This document shows, piece by piece, positions 57,875-64,000 of a stretch of DNA of 64,000 bases. The position numbers and the translations under genes are program-made. How positions within the stretch are numbered: the stretch's first letter is position 1; every line of letters starts with the position of its first letter. The notes under the pieces were generated by a model. The model was not told where the DNA came from. It saw nothing but the letters and a program-made list of their open reading frames with translations, and ran no database searches. Origin of the DNA: Lachnospiraceae bacterium (GTDB lineage: Bacteria; Bacillota; Clostridia; Lachnospirales; Lachnospiraceae); assembly GCA_022799755.1 (NCBI GenBank), contig JAAWOU010000003.1, positions 1-64,000 of the forward strand. The letters are read 5' to 3'.

Positions 57875-59904
57875 TTAAGAAGATATCCGGAATTTCCGGA
57901 TCAGGCTGTTCAGGGTCCTGGCCTGGTCCAACAGTTCTCTGGAGACCGAGGCGCTTTCCTCCGCCACGGCAGAGTTCGTCTGTACCACCCTCTCGATTTC
58001 CCGGATCCCCTCCTCCACGGATACGATCATTTCCGACTGCCGCACGCTTGCCAGGGCCAGGTCATCCATAAGCGTCTTAATGGACTGGATGCACTCGTTG
58101 ATCGTCTGCACCGCGGAGATCACGTCCCCTGCCGCCGCGGTCCCTGTCTTCACATCCTGCACGGAACTGTCAATCAGGACACCTGTGCTCTGGACAGCCT
58201 CCCCGGACTCGGCGGCAAGGCTGCGGACCTCCTCCGCCACCACGGCAAAGCCTCTGCCCGCCTCGCCGGCATGGGCCGCTTCCACAGCGGCATTCAGTGC
58301 CAGAATATTGGTCTGGAACGCAATGTCCTCAATGGTCTCTATGATGCTTCCTATCTTGGCGGAGGACTGTTCGATATTCTGGGTGGCCACTTTCAGCTGC
58401 GCCATCTTAGCGTCTGCCTCGACGGCATGGCCGTTTGCTTTGTCCACCAGCTCCCTGGCGTCGTGGCAGCACAGGTTGCTGTCCTTAATCCGGGCCGTAA
58501 TCTCTGTCACATTGGCCGCCAGCCCCTGCACGGAGACGGATTGCTCCACGGTTCCCTGGGAGAGCGTGTTGACCCCTGCGGACAGCTGTTCCGCTCCTGA
58601 GTCCACCTGATTGGAGATATGGGAGATGTCCCGCATCAGATTGGTCAGATTGGTGCGGATAGTCTTCAGGCTCTCGGCCAGAACCCTGAAATCTCCTATA
58701 TAATATGTCTCATTCCGGACCACGTCCACGGCGATGTTCCCGTTCGCCATCTCTCCCAGAATCCGTCCGATATCGTCAACAGTCTTGCGCAGATAGTCGC
58801 AGACGTCATGGGTGGTCTGCGCTATCATACCGATCTCATCCTTTCTGCCGTAAAACTTATCCAGCGCCTGGTCGGCGGAGAGATTCATGCCGCCCAGATG
58901 CCTGATGGCCCGCTCCACCGCCATGAGCTCCTTTCCCTGGCGGTACAGGATCAGGAGAGTCACCAGGATGATCACCGCTGCCACCGCTGCGCATATGGTG
59001 CCCACCACAATGCGCACCTCCGCCACTGCCCCGTATACCTCCGCCGCGCTGTCCCGGACCATGAAGACCCATCCGCGGTCTTTCAGGTATTTATAGACCA
59101 CCAGCTGTTCCACGCCGTTTTCGTCCTGATAAGAATAGGTGCCTGCCTGGGTGTCGCCGCTTTCTTTGATTCTGCCGATGATCTCCCGGTAGCCTTTGTC
59201 CGCTGTCTCCGTGTTCAGCAGTTCTTCGTCCTCATGGTAAAGGTAGACGCCTGTCTCCACATTCAGGAATACATATTCGCTGTTTGGCAGTCCCTTGATG
59301 TCCAGTCCCAACAGAACGTCCATGAGGCTGTCCGCATAGACCCCCGCCCCTACATAGCCGATGCAGCTGCCCTGCTCAAAGATCGGATGATACATGGAAA
59401 GTATCATGCTGCCGGTTCCCGGCGATTTCATGATGCCCGAATTGGTCAGCTCCTCCCGGGCCAGAATGGTGTTTCGGAACTGTTCCAGAGATTCCCCCGT
59501 CCGGGTGGTGATGCCAATGGCCTGCTGTGAAGTGTGAGTCAGCACGAAGTATCCGGAGTAGCGATGTAGAGCCCCTCAAAGATGCCTTTCACAGCCGCAA
59601 AGTCCTCTGTATATTTCTGGCCCTCTTCCAGTTTCCCCGAATCCTCCGGATCCATGAGCAGGGCGTGCACATCACTCCCAAGGGCGAAAGCCGTCATATA
59701 TTCCTCTGCGGACGCCACATAATCATTGATGATGGCGGCCCTGGATTCCACGGCGTCCGTCATCTGATTGGTGATGTCGTTCCTGACTATGGCAGAGACC
59801 CTGTCGGAGACCGTGCGCCACAGCAGCAGCATTCCCACCAGGGTGATGGCTGTGGTGATAATGCCCATACGAGTTGCCAGTTTGCGGTTTACTAGAAATT
59901 TCAT
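57875..59904 (-). pseudogene. Methyl-accepting chemotaxis protein split by a frameshift at about 59540
   Basis: N-terminal part 59539..59904 (TM and start of Cache-like sensor, ends ..[12 protein letters not shown]) and C-terminal part 57875..59545 (..[23 protein letters not shown].., TM, signalling domain [38 protein letters not shown]). Confidence 0.85.
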
Positions 59905-60328
59905 GACCTAATTACCCCCATGCTGCAGATTGAAACGCCCTCCTTAGACCGGACGGCCGTTCCACAAGATGTTATACTTATGTTTTTCCAGGAGATATTT
60001 TAGCACAAATGATTTTCTTTTTCAATATCTTACATTGCCTTTCCCGCCGTCAGCAGATACCCAGTATTACTTATTCACGGCTTCGACGCTCACAGCAACA
60101 TACCCAGTTACTCCCGGAGCCCTGTCCCCATGAGGCCGCAGTCCCAGTGAGCAAAAGTATAAAAGTCGGAATCCCTCCGCCTTGACAGAACGCCGGAAAA
60201 GCGCCATAATACAGTCAAAACACTCCAAACGATTGCTTATGATTGTCCGCGCAAAATGCGCGCGAAGACACCTCACCGGACATGGGAAAAATCTGTCGAT
60301 ACCGCACCCTTGATAAGGAGAATGCACA

Positions 60329-60793
60329 ATGATCATACGTAGATACAGCTCCTCGGACTGCGCACAGATGGCGGAATTGTTCTACTGGACCGTCCACTCC
60401 GTGAACGCAAAAGATTATACAAAAGAACAGCTGAACGTCTGGGCCACCGGGCAGGTGGATTTGGCCCGGTGGGACAAGTCTTTCTCTGAGCTTTACACAG
60501 TTGTAGCCATCTGGGAGGACGTGCTGGCCGGATTCGGCGACATAGACCGGACGGGCTATCTGGACCGGCTGTATGTCCATAAGGATTATCAGCGAAGAGG
60601 CATCGCCACCGCCATCTGCGATTCCCTGGAGCGGGCTTTTCCCGTGGAGAAAGTGACCTCCCACGTCTCCGTCACCGCCCGGCCTTTCTTCCAGGACCGG
60701 GGCTACCTGGTCCAAAGAGAACAGCAGGTGGTCCGGGGCGGGATTCTCCTGACCAATTATGTCATGGAGAAACGGCTCTCCCGAAATGTCTGA
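60329..60793 (+). CDS. GNAT family N-acetyltransferase
   Basis: IDRTGYLDRLYVHKDYQRRGIATAICDSLERAF acetyl-CoA site; ARPFFQDRGYLVQREQQVVRGGI. Confidence 0.9.
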   Translation: MIIRRYSSSDCAQMAELFYWTVHSVNAKDYTKEQLNVWATGQVDLARWDKSFSELYTVVAIWEDVLAGFGDIDRTGYLDRLYVHKDYQRRGIATAICDSLERAFPVEKVTSHVSVTARPFFQDRGYLVQREQQVVRGGILLTNYVMEKRLSRNV

Positions 60794-60852
60794 CGGTGCG
60801 CCGCACATGCGCGGCCGCGGCGCCGGCAGTCAGTTCCGCGCGGCGCCTCCGC

Positions 60853-63720
60853 CTATCCCCTGCCCCGGTTCTTCAGCCGCCACATCACGTCGAACAGCGT
60901 ATCCATGTCCACCGGCTTGGCCAGATGCTCATCCATCCCCGCATCCTTTGCCATGGCGACATCCTCCTCAAACGCATTGGCCGAGAGGGCTATGATGGGC
61001 ACCTTTTGCGCATCCGCCCTGTCCAGCCCGCGAATCGTGCGGGCCGCCTCGAACCCGCTCATCACAGGCATCATCAAATCCATCAGGATACAGTGGAACC
61101 TGCCCTCCTTTGACGCCGCGAACGCTTCCACAGCCTCTTTTCCGTCGTTGGCAGTGACAACCGCCGCGCCGGCCTGCTCCAGGATGAACTTCACGATCTC
61201 ACAGTTCATCTCATTGTCCTCCACCAGCAGCACATGCATTCCCTTGATGTCGGCCCGGATATTCTCCTCCGGCTCCGCGGAGACGGCGTCGCCCTGCGCG
61301 TCCACCGGGATACGAAGCGTCACACAAAACAGGCTCCCCTTTCCGACCCGGCTCTCCACCTCCACCCTGCCGCCCATCTGGTCCACCAGCTTCTTCACAA
61401 TGGACATACCAAGGCCCACACCCTTGTAATGTGTCCTTGCATCCGGGTTCTCTTGGGCGAAAGGCTCAAAAATATGCTTCTGGAAGTCCTCCCCGATACC
61501 GATTCCGTCGTCCGCTATTGCGAATCTGTACTCCGCCAGCCCATCCCGGCAGGAAAGCTCCCTCACCTCAACCGATACAGAACCCCCCCTGCGGTTGTAC
61601 TTCACCCCATTGTCCAGGATATTCGTCAGAATCTGCCTCACGTGCAGCGGATTGCCAATGAGCCTGCTGTGCCGGATGTCCGGCTCCCCGAACACCAGCC
61701 GGACGCCCGCCGCCTCCGCATGGGGAGACATGATCGCAATGCAGTCATCCAGCGTATTGCGCAGGTCAAAAGATTCCTCCACCGCGGCGGGAAGACCGCT
61801 CTCCAGCTTGCTGACCTGGAGCACATCGTTCACCAAAGACAACAGATGCTTCGTGGATACCCGAATCTTCTCCCGGCAGTCCCTCTGCCTCTCGGAATCC
61901 TTTTTGGTCCGCTCCATGATCGTCAGCATGCCCAGGATACCGTTGATAGGCGTGCGCAGGTCATGGGACATATGGGAGAGGAATTCGCTCTTGGCCGAAT
62001 TGGCCCGCCTGACCTTTTCCAGCAGCTCCATGATGGCCTGCTCCTGCTTCTTTCTTGTCACCATGATCTCGGTGATATCCTGGTGATAGCCGTTGAGACA
62101 GACCCCGGGCTTTTTGAACTTCCTGTCCGGTATGCCCCCGCAGCGGACATAAATCTTCCCAAGCTCAGGATGGTTCCAGGGATAGACCACCTCGGAACGC
62201 CCCTGCTCCAGAATCTCCTGCACCACGTCCTGCACCATCTCCACATAGTCCGGCTCGATGTTATCAAACCAGTGCCGATAGCATTCCTCCGGCTCCGTCT
62301 CCTCCGACACACCCAGAAGCATCCGCATGGTCCTGTCCGCGTACATCCTGGGCTCGCAGCCCTCCTCCAGCTCAATGGTCCAGATGCCCGTCCTGGCTCC
62401 CTCCAGGATATCCTCCAGACTCTGCCTGGCCTCGGATTTATACCGTTCCTCCTGCTCCACCAGGGCATTCACATCCCGGAACGCAAAAAATACGCACTTC
62501 TCCTCCCGCTCCTTTCCCGTGACAGAGAAGTGGATCTCCAGATTTTTCAGGCCGGGAGGATTGTCTTTCACCTGGTAGCGGACGAAAAATTTCTTCTTCG
62601 TGGCAAGTTGTGCCAGAATGTACTCTTTTCTCGTCACCATGCGGAGTCTCTCCTGGTCCCTGGGAAGCACATACCGGGAAATATACCTCTCCATGGCCCT
62701 CTCATAGCCATCCGCAAAATTCATGGGCTGGTCTTTCCCCCTGAATTCGTTCTCCCGGTAAATCTGGCATGCGTCCGTGGCGAAATCCACCTGATAAATC
62801 CCCAGATAATCCACATTCAGCGCATAGAGCACATCATGGCTGCGCTTTTCCAGCTCCCGGACCAGGTTGCGCCGCCGCAGGGAGGACACGATGAAATAAG
62901 CCGCCGTCTGCAGCATGTTCGATGTGTACTCCAGAGACCTTACCGGCGGATTGTCCACCCCGTAGAACCCGATGATCCTGTCGTCGTCATACAGCGGAAC
63001 CACCACCAGGGAGTGGATATCCTGCTGCTTGAGATTCTCATACTGAAGAGGGTCGCTGAGCCTGATATCCTCCAGGTCATTGATGACGATATGCCCGCCG
63101 ATGCTGAAATTTTGATACCAGCTGGCACAGACCTCAGGCGGCACGTTCTGGAGATTCTCCTTTTCCGGCCGCACCCCGGGAGCCGTCCACTCATAGGTAT
63201 TGTCGTCGCATCCCTGGTCATTTCTTTCAAAAATGTATGTCCGTTCCCCCTCCAGGGCTTTCCCCAGATATGCCAGCAGCACCTCCAGCGACTGGTCCGG
63301 CGTCTCCTCCAGCAGCGCCACCCGAAGCCCCTCATTGATAATGGCCTCCAGGTTCTGGACGCTCTGCATCATGGTCTTCTGCTGCTCGTGGCTGCTTACG
63401 TCCATCGCCATCTCAAGACGGTACCGTCTTCCTCCCTGGGTCATCAGCGTACTCCGCAGCAGAAAATGCCTGCCCAGGCTCCGGTGGAAATACTGCTGCT
63501 CAACACAGCCCTGTCCGGCTCCGCAGCTGGTGCAGAACGTACAGGGGGCATCGCCGTTTCGAAGAATCTCGTAGCACCGTTTCCCTCTCACCTCCTCCAG
63601 GGAGCCGATGCCGAAGACCTCCATGGCCATCCTGTTCATGTAGACCAGCTCATTTGTCTCTATATCCGCAACATATACGATTTCGTTGATATTTTCAAAA
63701 AACTCCCACATATCACCCAT
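60853..63720 (-). CDS. Hybrid sensor histidine kinase/response regulator (PAS, GAF-like, HisKA, HATPase, REC)
   Basis: SEFLSHMSHDLRTPINGILGMLTIME, THYKGVGLGMSIVKKLVDQMGG, C-terminal HVLLVEDNEMNCEIVKFILEQAGA..ILMDLMMPVMSGFEAARTIR. Confidence 0.93.
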   Translation of the reverse strand: MGDMWEFFENINEIVYVADIETNELVYMNRMAMEVFGIGSLEEVRGKRCYEILRNGDAPCTFCTSCGAGQGCVEQQYFHRSLGRHFLLRSTLMTQGGRRYRLEMAMDVSSHEQQKTMMQSVQNLEAIINEGLRVALLEETPDQSLEVLLAYLGKALEGERTYIFERNDQGCDDNTYEWTAPGVRPEKENLQNVPPEVCASWYQNFSIGGHIVINDLEDIRLSDPLQYENLKQQDIHSLVVVPLYDDDRIIGFYGVDNPPVRSLEYTSNMLQTAAYFIVSSLRRRNLVRELEKRSHDVLYALNVDYLGIYQVDFATDACQIYRENEFRGKDQPMNFADGYERAMERYISRYVLPRDQERLRMVTRKEYILAQLATKKKFFVRYQVKDNPPGLKNLEIHFSVTGKEREEKCVFFAFRDVNALVEQEERYKSEARQSLEDILEGARTGIWTIELEEGCEPRMYADRTMRMLLGVSEETEPEECYRHWFDNIEPDYVEMVQDVVQEILEQGRSEVVYPWNHPELGKIYVRCGGIPDRKFKKPGVCLNGYHQDITEIMVTRKKQEQAIMELLEKVRRANSAKSEFLSHMSHDLRTPINGILGMLTIMERTKKDSERQRDCREKIRVSTKHLLSLVNDVLQVSKLESGLPAAVEESFDLRNTLDDCIAIMSPHAEAAGVRLVFGEPDIRHSRLIGNPLHVRQILTNILDNGVKYNRRGGSVSVEVRELSCRDGLAEYRFAIADDGIGIGEDFQKHIFEPFAQENPDARTHYKGVGLGMSIVKKLVDQMGGRVEVESRVGKGSLFCVTLRIPVDAQGDAVSAEPEENIRADIKGMHVLLVEDNEMNCEIVKFILEQAGAAVVTANDGKEAVEAFAASKEGRFHCILMDLMMPVMSGFEAARTIRGLDRADAQKVPIIALSANAFEEDVAMAKDAGMDEHLAKPVDMDTLFDVMWRLKNRGRG

Positions 63721-63819
63721 TCAGCTGCCCTCCGTCTATTTGTGTAGTACTTTTGGGACTGCGATACTTTAGTTCGATAGTATAACACAAGATTGCCGAA
63801 AAGTCTACTTGCAGGGCTG

Positions 63820-64000
63820 CTATTTCGTACGGGTGTGGCGGGAAACGAGTTTCGTTAAGATATATTTTATGATCAGTCCAAGCATCTTTCTGTTTAGCAG
63901 AAATGCGGCGGACCCCCCCAACAGGATATTGGCAGCGTCACATATCGCATTTCTTTGAAAGCACAGAACCGCGCTTACCGCAAGCAGCATCGCCGAAGCT
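63820..64000 (-). CDS. C-terminal end of a truncated gene running off the window (membrane-associated, unidentified)
   Basis: Continuous minus-strand frame ASAMLLAVSAVLCFQRNAICDAANILLGGSAAFLLNRKMLGLIIKYILTKLVSRHTRTK* ending at TAG (63820..63822). Confidence 0.45.
   Translation of the reverse strand, partial: ASAMLLAVSAVLCFQRNAICDAANILLGGSAAFLLNRKMLGLIIKYILTKLVSRHTRTK

Noticed and set aside
61234-63747. 837-aa plus-strand ORF opposite the hybrid histidine kinase
   Set aside because: Antisense shadow of a clear histidine kinase; translation has no domain signature and no convincing RBS.

Overview
The window is chromosomal DNA from a Firmicute, probably a Lachnospiraceae/Clostridia-type gut anaerobe (inferred from gene content). 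Main blocks: (1) about 0.1-13.3 kb, minus strand: a large surface-fibre/pilus locus with a SipW-like signal peptidase, TasA/camelysin-like SipW-type substrates, a class C sortase, an LPSTG backbone pilin, a 1596-aa LPETG Cna/SpaA-type adhesin with 15 His/Cys repeats, and a LepB-type signal peptidase. (2) 13.35-14.5 kb: a tyrosine recombinase gene next to a segment of about 255 bp bounded by 26-bp inverted repeats (24/26 identical). The segment contains a strong sigma70-like promoter (TTGAAT-N17-TATAAT) that currently points away from the pilus operon. I read this as an invertible promoter switch, in the OFF orientation, for phase-variable pili; it is the main discovery candidate. (3) 14.6-30.9 kb: SPOCS/LysM protein, pyrD/pyrK/pyrC, PrcB-like lipoprotein, acyltransferase, VanRS-like two-component system, murF, ddl, amidohydrolase, M23 peptidase, Ca-binding-like protein, SseB-like protein. 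(4) 31-45.9 kb: ferredoxin proteins and Crp/Fnr regulator, GH43/GH88/GH43/AraC cluster, aconitase-family hydratase, glycogen phosphorylase, large membrane protein. (5) 46-50 kb: ileS with a long T-box leader. (6) 50-55.2 kb: solute-binding lipoprotein; two small secreted peptides transcribed divergently from symmetric promoters sharing a perfect 17-bp inverted repeat, next to a regulator with TPR-like and two possible HTH regions. (7) 55.5-64 kb: nicotinate phosphoribosyltransferase, a deletion-scar fusion gene, a frameshifted chemotaxis receptor, a GNAT acetyltransferase, a hybrid histidine kinase and a truncated gene at the window edge. No rRNA, tRNA or CRISPR array was seen. All calls are from reading the sequence; no searches were run.
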